The notes under the pieces were generated by a model. It did no database searches, was not told the DNA's origin, and worked only from the letters and a program-made list of their open reading frames with translations. From NCBI RefSeq assembly GCF_029784135.1, contig NC_073745.1, positions 275,444,166 to 275,508,165 of the forward strand: a DNA stretch of 64,000 nt, read 5' to 3'. How positions within the stretch are numbered: position 1 is the first letter of the stretch; each line of letters begins with the position of its first letter. Position numbers and translations under genes: made by a program. This DNA comes from Toxorhynchites rutilus septentrionalis. Taxonomy: Eukaryota; Arthropoda; Insecta; Diptera; Culicidae. Positions 44,231 to 55,589 of the stretch are shown one piece after another.

Positions 44231-44305
44231 AGTGGTATTTTTGGGGCGCCATTTTCATAGTTTGCCAGGAGCGCTGTCTATCCTCACTACGCTGCTACCT
44301 GGGGG

Positions 44306-44580
44306 AATCTTCTCGTTTGTCGATCGTGTCCCTGGAACTGGTAGCTCATTCCATGAAACACTCCTACGTCGGCGTAGTAATTTTCGCGGATCGGCAAAGT
44401 CGATCCAACAGTTCAAGACCAGTACGACGGTTCTCAGAACCATCAAATGCAATTGCGGATAGATCACCTTGATGAGCTGTGGAGAAACTTCGAAAGCGCA
44501 GTCGACTACCGCTTGTCGATTGAAAGCAGTGTTACATATGCTTTGACCATTAAGCTGCTGTAACACTATTTGTGCAGTAA
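44306..44580 (+). pseudogene. BEL/Pao gag fragment
   Basis: After joining frames, GSAKSIQQFK and MQLRIDHLDELWRNFES match the start of BEL/Pao gag (pattern L..LD..W..FE). A stop and frameshift are present, and the frame ends about 44572. Confidence 0.6.
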
Positions 44581-44639
44581 GCGCATACCACACAGTGGTA
44601 AACTTCCGGTACCGAAATTCGTGTTAAATGTCGACGCAG

Positions 44640-45000
44640 ATAAAAAATGTTTCGGCAAGTTTCGACACATTCTGGCGACAGGAAATACTTGAAGGTCCTT
44701 TGGCGTTCGGATCTATCAACTAAAGACCGTAACCCACGGACTTGCCAGCTTCCCCTACCAAGCAGTCCGTGTACTAAACAAACTTGCGGAGGAAGACGAT
44801 AACAAATATCCGTTTGCTGCATCGATTGTCACAAAGCGATTCTACGTCAATGACGTGCCAGAACTGCAGCAACTTTTAGCTCGAGGAGGTTTAACGCTAA
44901 GGAAATGGAGCGTAAACGATGCAAAAGTGCTGCAGCATATTCCTTGCGTACTTTGGGGGCCATCTATTCAGAGGTTGGTCGAAATTCGGTTCCCATGCTT
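44640..45000 (+). pseudogene. BEL/Pao reverse transcriptase fragment
   Basis: The plus-strand frame YQLKTVTHGLASFPYQAVRV then LNKLAEEDDNKYPFAASIVT, RFYVNDVPELQQLLARGGLT and LRKWSVND is the BEL/Pao RT (family TYG.ASAPY.A.R, then YVDD, then L..GG..L.KW). The catalytic YVDD is changed to YVND, and only this part of the palm survives. Confidence 0.75.
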
Positions 45001-45002
45001 AA

Positions 45003-45175
45003 GTACAGTCAACTCTCCCTAACTCGATATCCAAGGGACCATCGAGTTAGGAAGGTATCAAGTTACGGAGAGAAAAATGCTTGTAAAATTAATCAAAGGT
45101 GCCATGAAATCCATCGAGTTAGGGAAAATATCGAGATACAGAACATCGAGTTAGAGTGGTATCAGAAATGTCCCA
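45003..45175. repeat. Small CATCGAGTTAG-rich repeat
   Basis: ACTCTCCCTAACTCGATATC is followed by CATCGAGTTAGG, ATCGAGTTAGGG and CATCGAGTTAGA in about 150 bp, an inverted/direct mixture common in insect non-autonomous elements. It separates the RT and integrase pieces of the BEL relic. Confidence 0.5.
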
Positions 45176-45696
45176 TTTCTTTGATCAGCTGGGGCTTTAG
45201 GGAACTGTGATAATCAGCGCCAGGATATTCGTTCAGGGACCTTGAGCGAACTTGGGTGTGACCAAGGCGCTTATATCAATGTATAACAGGTAAAGCAACA
45301 TCATCATTTCAATAAGAAGGTGTGTGAGGCAAGACATATCCCACCATATATTATATTCCAATCGGGGTATGGATCCCACGAAGAGGTGCTACTCTTACTC
45401 AGCTTGCTCTCGAGGATCGATTCCCTAGCCAAATCAAACACGATTCCTTATAATGGCCGGGGCCGCAGTTCCTCATAAAATCTACAGAAGCTTGGCCGGA
45501 ACGTCCATCTAGTTATGCGACAATGGACGTCGCAGTGTAGGAAAAACGTCGCACCGTCGTTAGAAGGTACGTCGCGTTGTTTGTCTGCCTGGTGGTTAAA
45601 GCGATCCACTTTGAAATCGTCCCTGACCTCACGACCGCCCCGTGTGTTAACGCCATTAAACGGTCTGTAGCTCGTTGCGGGCGGTGATTAGAGCTA

Positions 45697-46628
45697 CAGG
45701 GTGGGCCATTTAAAGTGGAAGGATTTGTTTTTGCAATAGCAAAGTAAAGAAGTGGAATTTTAAAATTTTTTTTTTTTGAAATTCATTTATTTTGGTCCAA
45801 GGAGATTTGTTCTAACTACTTTTTGATTATTATATCTCGTAAATGACCGCCTCTTGCCTTGACCGCAAAATGTGCCCTTTTTTCGGCATTTTCCATCACT
45901 TTGCCCAATGTTTCGGCCGATATGGCAGCAATTTCTTGTCGGATATTGTCTTTCAGCGCAGCCAGGGTCCTTGGTTTACCAGTGTATACCTTGGATTTTG
46001 AATATCCCCATAAAAAAAAGTCAGGAGGCGTCAAATCAGGTGATCTCGGTGGCCAGTCATAATCGCCGTTTTTCGATATTAATCTTCCGGGGAACATTTC
46101 GCGCAATAATTTGGTCGTGGCAGCCGCTGTATGGCATGTAGCGCCGTCCTGTTGGAACCAGTAATTGTCCAATTCATTTTCACGAACAAATGGCCATAAA
46201 AAATCGGTTATAATTGTCCGATAACGCTCCCCATTCACGGTTACCGTTGCTCCATTTTCGTTTTCAAAGAAGTACGGGCCGATGACTTTATCGGCATAAA
46301 TGCCACACCACACAGTAACTTTTTGGTCGTAAAGAGGTTGCGTTTCGATGAATTGAGGGTTTTCAGTAGCATAAAACTGACAATTTTGTTTATTCACTCC
46401 TCCATTCAAGTTGAAATGCGCCTCATCAGACATTTTAGTTAACACAATTGAGAAATTATTTTGAATGTACAGCTGAACAATTTCAGCGCGTTGTTTAGGT
46501 GTGTATTGTTCCATGGTTAAAATTGTACTGAAATGACGCTTCCAACGCGGTATGACATTTGTTAATCTGACATCTCTGTCAAAAGTTATGGGGTTGCCAG
46601 ATGCTTCCACTTTAAATGGCCCACCCTG
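45697..46628 (-). mobile_element. mariner-like element, internally deleted, with TA duplication
   Basis: Termini CAGGGTGGGCCATTTAAAGT then GGAAG and the exact reverse complement at 46604-46628, flanked by TA at 45695-45696 and 46629-46630. Length 932 bp, against about 1.3 kb for intact relatives. It carries one transposase frame with an in-frame internal deletion. Confidence 0.92.
45819..46510 (-). pseudogene. mariner/Tc1-type transposase with internal deletion
   Basis: Starts MEQYTPKQRAEIVQLYIQNN (first helix-turn-helix), then jumps after IVLT directly to KMSDEAHFNLNGG, so the second DNA-binding helix-turn-helix and linker are missing. Catalytic residues remain: Asp in MSDEAHF, Asp in WFQQDGATCHT, and Asp in RSPDLTPPDFFLWG. 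The frame ends IIIKK before a stop at about 45819 and is open throughout. Without the DNA-binding half it should not bind its ends, though the protein could be made. Confidence 0.85.
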
Positions 46629-46940
46629 TACATTGTGATAACGCGGCAGCCTTCGGGGCTGATCGCGAATTGAATGCGTTGCGTCGTCGGTATCTCGCCC
46701 AATTCAAGTCGAGTGATTGGGAGAGCTACTGTATCGAGTCTGGTATAGCATTCCATTTCATTCCGACTCGTTCTCCGCACTTCGGTGGTTTATGAGAAGC
46801 TTGAACGAAGTTCAATTATAATAAAGCAGTTGAATTGTATACATCACACATACTATCTCGTCCACATTTCTCGTGAGCAACCGCCGAGAACGATTTGTTA
46901 CAGAGTGGTCCAACCTAACCCCAAATCCAAGTGCTTGCAT

Positions 46941-48082
46941 CGGGTTTTTGGGACACTTCAGACTGAATAAACCATGTTGATATAAACAATTGCAGAATAT
47001 TTGCAAAGTTATAGTAGAATTTCTAAAACAGGCCTCGTCAAAGCAATAATAAAATCCCATTACTTATTTTTTTTCAAATTGTCTATCGATTAGCTCGGCG
47101 AGCATCATTTCTTGAAATATTGATATAAAATAAAAAGTGTAATTTCTAATTCCATTTTATATAGCTTTATACAGAATTTGTTGGAGTTTTAAAAATTACC
47201 TTTCGGTTTACGGATTTACACACACCAGATAAAAATTTGTTCGTAAAATATTCCAAAACTCGAAAGTTGAATGATGTAATTATGAAGGACAAGCTCCGCA
47301 AAACAGGGAAGGTCTTCAAAAACGACCAGATTTTAAGAAAGAGTGGATGAAAGTGTGTAAGAGAGATGACGCAAGTGGTGCACAGGATTTGATGGGTAGC
47401 GTTTACTCCAATTTGCGACCATTTAGCCTAGAAAAGGTGGTCAAACATACCATCTTTGAAAAAAAATCTTATATGTGTTTATTTATTTTCTGAGAGTTTA
47501 AAAAACATTAGACTTAAATTAATTGTTTGGTGGTCATTTTTGTTTGTTGCTTTTTTTTTGAGTACGGATTCACACAATAATAACGTCCAGATTGACTGTA
47601 ATGGATGACTTTCATGAAGTCTAGGTTCGTTTAAGTTTAGGATATGCATGAACGCACAACCTTCGAATGTCAACATTTCTTTGTCATTACACTTAGTCTT
47701 GATCAAATTATTTATATTACCGTGGTTACTGAATTCAAACGTTTCGATTTGAATTAATCTTTTCCTTCATATTTCCATAAAAGCTAACAACATCATGTTA
47801 ATTATTGTTGTTTATATTGCTCCTATGTTGGTTCCCAAACATTATGTGCCGATGAAAATCAAACAAACAATCATATTAGTAGCCACAATCGGCATTGTTT
47901 GCACCATGACAAGAGAAATTAAAACGGAAAAAGTGTCAATGCAAATATTTCACTGACACTTGCCAACAAAATGATAAGCTCTATTACGTATGACCTAGTC
48001 TTTCATGAGCTAATATTACGTTGACACGATCTCCGTCGTTTGGCTGTATGGATCGACCGAAGATGGTGACCATTTACCGCCT
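46941..48082. other. Intergenic or intronic, no feature recognised
   Basis: AT-rich. A few short frames on both strands lack recognisable motifs. Confidence 0.4.
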
Positions 48083-48313
48083 TTGAATGGTTTGACTGTT
48101 TTTGTTTTCCGGCGCGTCCGATTGGCTTTCGCTCACAGCCCACGGTGCCCAGGCGGTTTGTTGACCAACTACTATCAACACGGCCAACACAATAGTAAGA
48201 ACCTGCCACACCAGCGGATCAAGCACTCGGCGCGAAGGTGCCTGTTTATGGATTCGCACCCGTAAGTGGAGTGGCTCCGTAGGCGAACCGCTTCCAACGA
48301 TTGGTAGCCGGGT
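48083..48313 (-). other. Candidate coding exon with a transmembrane segment
   Basis: Acceptor-like CTGATCACAAAACAG is followed on the minus strand by the open frame TRLPIVGSGSPTEPLHLRVR then VLDPLVWQVLTIVLAVLIVV (18 hydrophobic residues) and ESQSDAPENKNSQTIQRR, ending at a donor-like CG|GTAAAT. It could be a signal-anchor exon of the protease gene to the left, but the phases do not join directly to the exon at 41934, so an extra exon would be needed. Confidence 0.3.
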
Positions 48314-48475
48314 CTGTTTTGTGATCAGATGAAATAAAATATCGGAAGCTGTACACTCAAAAGTATTTGTAAAATATTTTGAGGCAAGATGCGACACATC
48401 GATTTCTCAATCAATCTCACAAAAATTTTTGATGCAGTTGTTCATTTGAAATGAATCTATTCACAACATTTCACT

Positions 48476-48810
48476 TCAACCAGCCCGATTTGGTTCGATT
48501 AATAGCGCTTAATGATCGCAGACAACGTCCACAGTGACCGCATCGAGCGGCGTGCCTCGTTGATGACTTTATTGGCAGTGTCCTTAGATGGAACCGGTCA
48601 TAACAGTGCCTACAAAGATAATAACGGATTGCATGCACCCACACCATTTGAGCACCGTGAGCTTCGAGTCGGCGAAAAGAGTAAAACGAACGACACATTG
48701 ACCGCATTATTCTCAGCCGTGAGGCGAGGCGAGGACTTCGTAATCCGATCCTTACGGCTTGCACCGGTAGCACCCATCGAAGCAAGTGCCTAGAGTCATC
48801 TTGTCTTGTC
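48476..48810 (-). other. Candidate small Cys-rich reading frame, two exons
   Basis: Minus strand MTLGTCFDGCYRCKP is followed by GTAAGG. An acceptor-like TTATTATCTTTGTAG at about 48610 restores frame to HCYDRFHLRTLPIKSSTRH then ARCGHCGRCLRSL and a TGA at about 48476. Frames and phases fit, but I recognise no family. It may instead be the 5' part of the gene containing the 48.1-kb exon. Confidence 0.2.
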
Positions 48811-48861
48811 CAGATGCGAGTATGTAGAGACGCACCATCCAGGATTGAGTGGTGAAACAAG

Positions 48862-50267
48862 TTAAAAGATTAATATGCTAATGAAGCATGATAAAGATCC
48901 ATTTATATACACAGCCCATTGATCAGGTGTGGAAATTGATTTCTGCACGTTACTCATCCACAAAACGTGCGTGGAGCTGACCAACAGCTGATTTGAATAC
49001 GCGTACAGCACTTGCTACTGGAATTAGCATAACAAGTGGAAGATGAACAAATGTAAACGAAGTGCGCGAAGACATTTTTGGTAGTTTCACTCGAGTGAAA
49101 GGGCGAACAATTACACTTAACCCACCGTTCGATAGGAGATAATTCATTCTGTCAGTGTCATCATTTTTAAACAAAATTTAAAAAGCTGCTAGAGACCGGC
49201 TCTGCGATCAGCGTTGATTTAAGTCGTCGCGTTACTTATGTGCCCACGCAGCCTACGTTAAGCTAAGCTGTAGTGCCGTAGAGGTGTTCGACACTTCATT
49301 CATGGTTTATTTCTTTACACACCACTTTCATTCATGAAATTTCCTACGACTCTTGAATGGAGAGTGAGAGCTATTTTGATGTGTTGAGGTATGAGCGTGA
49401 GCAACTCGACGCGCGATGAGCCGTGCGTTAAGTCGATAAATTCGTAGAGAATAAAAGATTCACGTTAATCTTATCGACAATGATAATTGACCATTGTTTG
49501 TGATGTACTCTTCCTCGATTTGTGTTAAAAGAATGTAGGGGTTGAGGAGTATTCCTACGCTACGTACAAATAGTTAAATTGTGTTTCAATTTTTATGTCA
49601 CGATGCTTGTTTTATTTATTTCGTCGCGAACCCCAACACAGTTTTCAAGCTTTTTATATGCGATTTAACGATGTGATGGGCATAAGGTCCTTCAATTCAG
49701 ATGTATGGAAGTGAACACATACAGTGATCCGCAACGAAAAAAATCCACCCGAATTCATAAACTTTTTCATAGCTGAATGATTAGAAATATGTGGATGATA
49801 ATTGACCCATTCCATGAGATTATACAAATTTGATTTTTATGCACCAACCTTTGAGAGAGGCGAGTTTAAAAAACTACATAATTATATTTAAAATATTTTA
49901 GGTTTTCACTACTTTTATGTTTCTTGAGATATCTCTGCACATGCTTAACCAAACTTCAATGTCTATATACCATTGAATGGGTGATTAAATGCTTGTTTGA
50001 AGAGCCTTGGGTTGACCTACGTTTCATTTTGTAATTTATGATAATCAAGCATTTGAAAAACAGGTATTTTGAAGCGTTGTCACGTCACAAAAATAGAGCA
50101 TTTTTTTAGTGTATCAGATGAACATAGGTTCAAACATTTTTATAGTTGGGTTTCTCTGAACAAACAATGAAGGTCAACAACCCACAAAATTTTGTTGAGA
50201 TCGGTCCACAAATAGAAGAGTGTCAACTGTCTCCAGAAGTTGTTGTCACGTCACGAAAAGTATACGA
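48862..50267. other. Intergenic DNA, partly repeat-derived
   Basis: From about 49790 (AATTGACCCATTCCA) the sequence shares words with the long-inverted-repeat element that follows, including two TTGTCACGTCAC motifs at about 50079 and 50246. The rest shows no feature. Confidence 0.4.
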
Positions 50268-51963
50268 TCCATTCCATTGTGACGTAACAACATTTTGACT
50301 CACTACAAACACATTTTCTTGCGTTTTCATGAATAAAGCACACAAAATTCAACGTTGTTATAGTAAACTTAATAAAATTTCCAACAAGAATCATCAGTTG
50401 GAGAATATTTAATAGTTAGGTTTGTTGTTGTCAGTCAAATACTTTCGTGACTTTTTGGACTGTTGAATCAATAATTTATTTAGTTAATTACAGTTCCGTT
50501 TCAAAACATACAAATCCTATGTTTTATCCTCAATATATGATCGTAGGTTCCATAAAATATGATATAATCTTACGGTTTGCTGATGGTAGTATTGACTGCT
50601 AAAAAAACTGGAAACCCCATACGATATGGGCTTACCAGCGGAAGTCGAATATCGTATTCCGATGCCATTTTGGAATCGAGGATGGTGACTTCCGGTTCGT
50701 TAAAAACGGATATAAAAGACCGGGAATGGCATGAAATCCCACAATACGATCGTGAATGGTAATGTTGGCATATATCCATGGGTGCGCGAAGAGGAATAAA
50801 AAAAAGAATAATGTTTGATAGTGAGAGATAGAATTTAAGAGAGAGGGAGTAAATTTTGAGTGGAAAGAACTTAGCTCTAGAGCGAGATGTGTGGAGTTAT
50901 ATAAAGAAAGTGCACATACAAATGCACACGCAAACATCAAAGTCAAAGTCATCTTCAACACGCAAACATAAACGCCCTTGCACAGGTATGGGCGCGGATG
51001 CATTCAAAGAATTTATCAAAAGTTTCTGATAGCAAAGTCAAATGCGTTCCCTCTGTAGTGAGCGCCACTCGATGAACCAGGATTGTGCTAGCCATTGATG
51101 GCAAGCGCAAGAGTGAACGTGTTAAACAATCACGATATAAAAACTGGACTCATTTTGCCTACAAGTCAAAAATATTTCTTCTCTATTTTTGAAGCAATGA
51201 AAACGCAAATTGTCGCTAAAATGCTAAAATGAAGAGAGCCAGAAAAAAGTCACCATGCTATCAAATTGTCAGCGTTTTGACACCTTTCATTTGACACTAT
51301 TGAAAATTTAGTAGGAAGCACCGTTCCAAAGATACAAAGGAGGGTAGGTTCAGGACCACCGGTTGCGTTAGGATCACCTTCCCCTATAGGATGGACTTTT
51401 GGAAGGGGAAGAGGAGATCTCAGAGGAAAGTAAGAAGTATTCAGAGTAATAAAAAACATAAAAAATTGTGTATCACTTGCTACAATACGGTGAAATTCTT
51501 ATTTAATACAACTTATTGCTTGTGTGACGTGACAACGCTTCGTGGAGACTGTTTATTCGCACAGAGCGCGTTGTCACGTCACAAAATGCATGCCGTCAAA
51601 ATGCATGTTCTTGCGAGTTTTTTGAAAAACTGAGTATACAGAAATCTACGTTCATCCTTTATTGACAAATCATAGAACAAAGTTTATTTGTATGTTTTGA
51701 AACGGAACTCAAAATACAACATTAATGTTCAACAGTCGGAACCCGCAAAAAGACAGGTGTCGTCACGTCACAAAAGTAATGGGCTGGCCACAAGCGAATT
51801 GAACTGTAAAATATTCTCCAACTGAAGATTCTTGTAGGAAATTTTCTCAATTTCACTTTAAAATCGTTTACCATTTGGAAATAGTGTGATTTATACATGA
51901 AAACGAGAAAAAAAACTGTTTTTAGTGAGTCAAACCGTTGTCACGTCACGCTGGAATGGGTCA
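50268..51963. mobile_element. Long-inverted-repeat element with repeated TTGTCACGTCAC motifs
   Basis: Arms of about 250-280 bp are inverted copies: 50268-50520 (CATTCCATTGTGACGTAACA, TTTTGACTCACTA, CAGTTGGAGAATATT, CCGTTTCAAAACATACAAAT) and 51683-51963 in reverse complement. The motif TTGTCACGTCAC or its complement occurs about seven times in and near the element (about 50079, 50246, 50278, 51523, 51571, 51761, 51945). The 1.1-kb centre has no transposase. CATTCCA/TGGAATG at the outer edges is the likely terminus. Confidence 0.75.
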
Positions 51964-52420
51964 ATTAAGGTAACATCTAAAATGAAAGTTCATAACAATC
52001 GTTATTGAACAGCGTTATTGAATAATTTTGATTTGATTCGCAATTTTTAAAATTCTGTGCAAATTTGGTAGTTCATTATTAAACAGGTATGACATGGAAA
52101 AAAAAACCACTGAAAAATATCACAATATCTTGTAATAAAATTTTGACCCACCCCTTGTTACTGGTGTTGGCTTGTACGTACGCGCCATTTACGTTCGGTT
52201 CAAGCTGTGCTACAGTTGCTTATCGTTGAAAACAGTGTTGGAACTTGAAGAAATCATGACTGGTAAAAAAAATTCAATTCAATGTATATTTTGTTTATTG
52301 GCAAAAAAAAATTGCCTGTGAAAAATTTCAGTTTAATCGGACAGGATTTAGGGGTGCCTCAAAGCACTCGAAGTTTAGATTTTTTGGCCACTCAGGCTCA
52401 GTCCAAAAAGGTCGATTTTA
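51964..52420. other. Intergenic, no feature recognised
   Basis: AT-rich sequence between two elements. No coding frame. Confidence 0.4.
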
Positions 52421-52872
52421 AGCAGTACTACATTGATTCAATTTATTTGTTCATACGACTCACAAACTGCATCAGCTTGATATGCATATATGATTTCGTA
52501 TAGTTCGATTTTACGATAGTGTATAGCATAAAAACGATGCCTGTTATGCCGAATTCATTTATTAAATCAGGGACTGATGGAGCATTCAACAATGAAACTA
52601 TGAGCCCACCCCTCAAAACCAGCAAGCAGATGCTTTCCAGATTATCTATGCTGGTTTATTAACAAAAAAAATCAATTTCAAATTACCGGACGAATGAGCT
52701 GAATTTCATATTCATTGTTTAATGTTTTTAGTTCCAAGGTGGTTAGACATCAATTACTTTTGTTTCTGATATGATTTGACCCCTTACATTTTGAGCCCTA
52801 CATATGATTTTGATTCGATCTCACGTTATATGCGGCCTAGAATATGACACGTTATGCGATTTAGCGTTTGTT
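52421..52872. mobile_element. Second, partial copy of the 851-1767 family
   Basis: Shares, in order, CTACATTGATTCAATTTAT-like sequence, CGACTCACAAACTGCATCAG, a TATGCCGAATT block, and the terminal TTATGCGATTTAGCGTTTGT at 52852-52871. An insertion or divergence interrupts it at about 52570-52735. The left terminus is missing. Confidence 0.5.
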
Positions 52873-53466
52873 GGAATTAACTAATGTGTTCACAAACACA
52901 GATCGTATCCAAACAACCCTGAGAACATTCGTCGGTCGATCCGCTGCCGTCTTGTGCTTTTTGTTTGTCTGGCAATATTTTGAATGCTTGTTTAAGGCTT
53001 CGAAATTTTATCGATATAGGGGTACCCTAGACACCCTAAGGAATTCCACATATTTTCAAGATCTCCCATGTTTCTGTCGTTATAGATGACTTCTCTTAAA
53101 CTCCACTTGAACCATTCTACAGAATCAGTTGACCTGTATTTTGATAGAATACAAATAAATTCACGCGCCCCTATATGCTTGAACAGCTAGCTTCGATGCT
53201 GGACCGAATAAGGTGTGTTTCCTCGAGCCAAGATGATAAAGCACGGGTTGTAGTGGTTTTAACAGCAGCCAGTAAGCAGACACTGAATCAAGCATCTCGA
53301 TTATCGTTTTAGTTCAGGACATTTCAGTACCTTTAGTACCTTTAGTACCTTTAATACCAGTACCTTTAGCAAGTGCATTGAACCAAGGAGTAATTATATA
53401 AATCAACATCAATGTATACCAACTCATGTTCCTTTCAGCTCCGCGCCAGATGGTTTGAAAGCACTA
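52873..53466. other. Intergenic with a short tandem GTACCTTTA run
   Basis: AGTACCTTTAGTACCTTTAG is repeated at 53328-53370. No gene seen. Confidence 0.45.
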
Positions 53467-54765
53467 AAGGGTGTGTCACATCAAATTGCATCACGGGAAA
53501 AACGCTGTAGAAATTTGCCCAGTAGACCGATCCTTTTGAAAATTTTAGACAGTAAAATAAAAACTATTAAACAACTTTTGGCATTTTCTTTTTATTCATA
53601 CTTCGAGCCCAAGCCCGTATGCTCGCACCTTCCTCTGTACCCCGTCCATAAGGTTCTGTACAACGTCAGGTTGTAGTTTTTTTTTGAACAGAAATCCATT
53701 TTCTCTTGAAGTCCGCCTCCGATTTGACAACTTTTGGGTTCTTCCGGAGGGCCTGCTTCATAATCGCCCAATATTTCTCTATTGGGCGAAGCTCCGGCGC
53801 GTTGGGCGGGTTAATTTCCTTTGGCACGAAGGTGACCCCGTTGGCTTCGTACCACTCCAACACGTCCTTTGAATAGTGGCACGAAGCGAGATCCGGTCAG
53901 AAGATGGTCGGGCCCTCGTGCTACTTCAATAGTGGTAGTAAGCGCTTCTGTAGGCACTCCTTAAGGTAAACCTGCCCGTTTACCGTGCCGGTCATCACGA
54001 AGGGGGCGCTCCGCTTTCCGCAAGAGCAGATCGCTTGCCACACCATGTACTTTTTGGCAAACTTGGATAGTTTCTGCTTGCGAATCTCCTCCGGAACGCT
54101 GAATTTGTCCTCTACGGAGAAGAACAACAGGCCCGGCAGCTGACGAAAGTCCGCTTTGACGTAGGTTTCGTCGTCCATTACCAGGCAATGCGGCTTCGTC
54201 AGCATTTCGGTGTACAGCTTCCGGGCTCGCGTCTTCCCCACCATGTTTTGCCTTTCATCGCGGTTAGGAGCCTTCTGAACCTTGTATGTACGCAGGCCCT
54301 CCCGCTGCTTGGTCCGCTGGACGAATGAACTTGACAAATTCAGCTTATTGGCGACATCCCGGACCGAACTTCTCGGATCACGTCTAAACTGCTTAACTAC
54401 GCGCTTGTGATCTTTTTCACTAACGGAGCATCCATTTTTGCCGTTCTTCACCTTCCGGTCGATGGTTAGGTTCTCGAAGTATCGTTTTAGTACTCTGCTG
54501 ACCGTGGATTGGACGATTCCCAGCATCTTACCGATGTCCCGATGTGACAACTCCGGATTCTCGAAATGAGTGCGCAGGATTAATTCACGACGCTCTTTTT
54601 CGTTCGACGACATTTTTCCAAATTTACGAAAAATTTACAGTGAAGCATGGCCAACGTGATCTATACACTCTTATCTGATTATAAGCGAAAGCTGAAGATA
54701 TAATTCCTAAAAATTAAATTTCTACAGCGTTTTTTCCGTGATGCAATTTGATGTGACACACCCTT
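53467..54765 (-). mobile_element. ITmD37E (Tc1/mariner superfamily) element
   Basis: 1299 bp with termini AAGGGTGTGTCACATCAAAT then TGCATCACGG and its inverted copy, about 50 bp with few mismatches. TA duplication at 53465-53466 and 54766-54767. Size and transposase match the mosquito ITmD37E family. Confidence 0.93.
53666..54613 (-). pseudogene. ITmD37E transposase with two nonsense codons
   Basis: A 315-codon frame from MSSNEKERRELILRTHFENP (helix-turn-helix, then a second one around VSEKDHKRVVKQFRRDPRSS) to the catalytic core: Asp in VMDDETYVKAD, Asp in PDLASCHYSKD and Glu in RPIEKYW. Exactly 37 residues lie between the last two, the D37E signature. Two in-frame stops, TAG replacing a Gln after LLPLLK and TGA replacing a Trp after GPTIF, lie close together just before the second Asp. 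No frameshifts are seen, so the copy is young but dead. Confidence 0.92.
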
Positions 54766-54767
54766 TA

Positions 54768-55589
54768 TGTGAGCATTAATATTCCATTTTTGTTTGTTCG
54801 AAACTCTAGGAACTTGTCGAAAGTTGTTCCGAAGTCATTTCCGTATGGATATTTGATTCCGACTGGGCAGATGTCTGATTTTTTACGTTGATATTTTCAT
54901 TACTTATTAATAGCTAAAATATTATGGATTTTTTTCATAATATTTTAGCTATTAATTCACGTCTTTGACTTTTCGCACAGATTATATTAGCGTTATGTAA
55001 CATAAGCGGGAGGGGGTTTGTCTTGCGTTACTTATTGTTCTATAGAGGGGAGGGGTCCAAAAACCGCATTTTTAGTGTTACGTAATTTGTGTATCAATCC
55101 TTACTGTTTACACCTAGCTGGCGTTCTGTAAAAATACATTTTTTACAGGAGCACAAACAGTGATCTGCAATAAACAATTTGATTCTTAACAGATGTCCAC
55201 TAGTTACGTTCGCAAGATTAGCCGGAAGTCTTAGACGAGCCAGCGGATGATAGTGGTTTTAAGAAATACAAACGACAACAAGGAATGACGTATAGATAGC
55301 TGCTGCTTATCGTCCAAACAACCGGAGTGCGAATCCCTTCGGAGAAATTTTCTTAACCATCACCACCACTCATTTCAAATATTTTTATCCTCCTCCCACA
55401 TTGATCTTCTAATCGACCCCGTTGAATTTACCTTTTACTATGAAATTCCTATTACTTCTACCAAAACTCATCATTATAATATCAGATTATTTTCAGGCAC
55501 AATTTTCGTTCAAGATTTTTCAACCACTTCCAAATAACATGTTTCTCCGTTACATGGAATAAATGTTTGATACAGAAAACATGATAGAA
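54768..55589. other. Intergenic with a small inverted repeat
   Basis: AATAGCTAAAATATTATG at 54909 and its inverse CATAATATTTTAGCTATT at 54937 form an 18-bp hairpin around a T/A-rich loop. No genes seen. Confidence 0.5.

Larger units (their letters stand above)
42892..44297. mobile_element. hAT-type non-autonomous element in the BEL relic
   Basis: Starts CAGTGGCGTAGTG and ends CACTACGCTGCTA (10 of 13 bases inverted-complementary), with the 8-bp target-site duplication CCTGGGGG at 42884-42891 and 44298-44305. Eight-base duplications and CAGTGGCG termini are hAT hallmarks. No transposase. It contains the terminus-family element B3, so it is the middle layer of a three-level nest. Confidence 0.82.
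45580..46795 (+). pseudogene. BEL/Pao integrase, split by the mariner-like insertion
   Basis: The first half (45580-45694) reads ALFVCLVVKAIHFEIVPDLT then APCVNAIKRSVARCG. The second half (46631-46795) resumes with AAFGADRELNALRRRYLAQF then ESYCIESGIAFHFIPTRSPH and FGG. The join lies at a TA dinucleotide duplicated by the mariner-like element. In BEL/Pao integrases this stretch runs from the first Asp region through DN and FIPA.SPHFGG.WE. Confidence 0.8.
42595..46940 (+). mobile_element. BEL/Pao LTR retrotransposon relic with nested insertions
   Basis: LTR fragments at 42595-42725 and 46803-46935 share GAAGTTCA, TATAATAAAGCA, TACATCACA, CTCGTCCAC and TGAGCAACCGC. After the left one comes GGTGCCGAAACCTGGG, a phrase typical of BEL/Pao leaders. 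Between them, on the plus strand, are gag-, RT- and integrase-like segments. A hAT-type element (42892-44297) and a mariner-like element (45697-46628) have inserted, and a small CATCGAGTTAG repeat lies at about 45003-45175. Much of pol is deleted. Confidence 0.8.
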
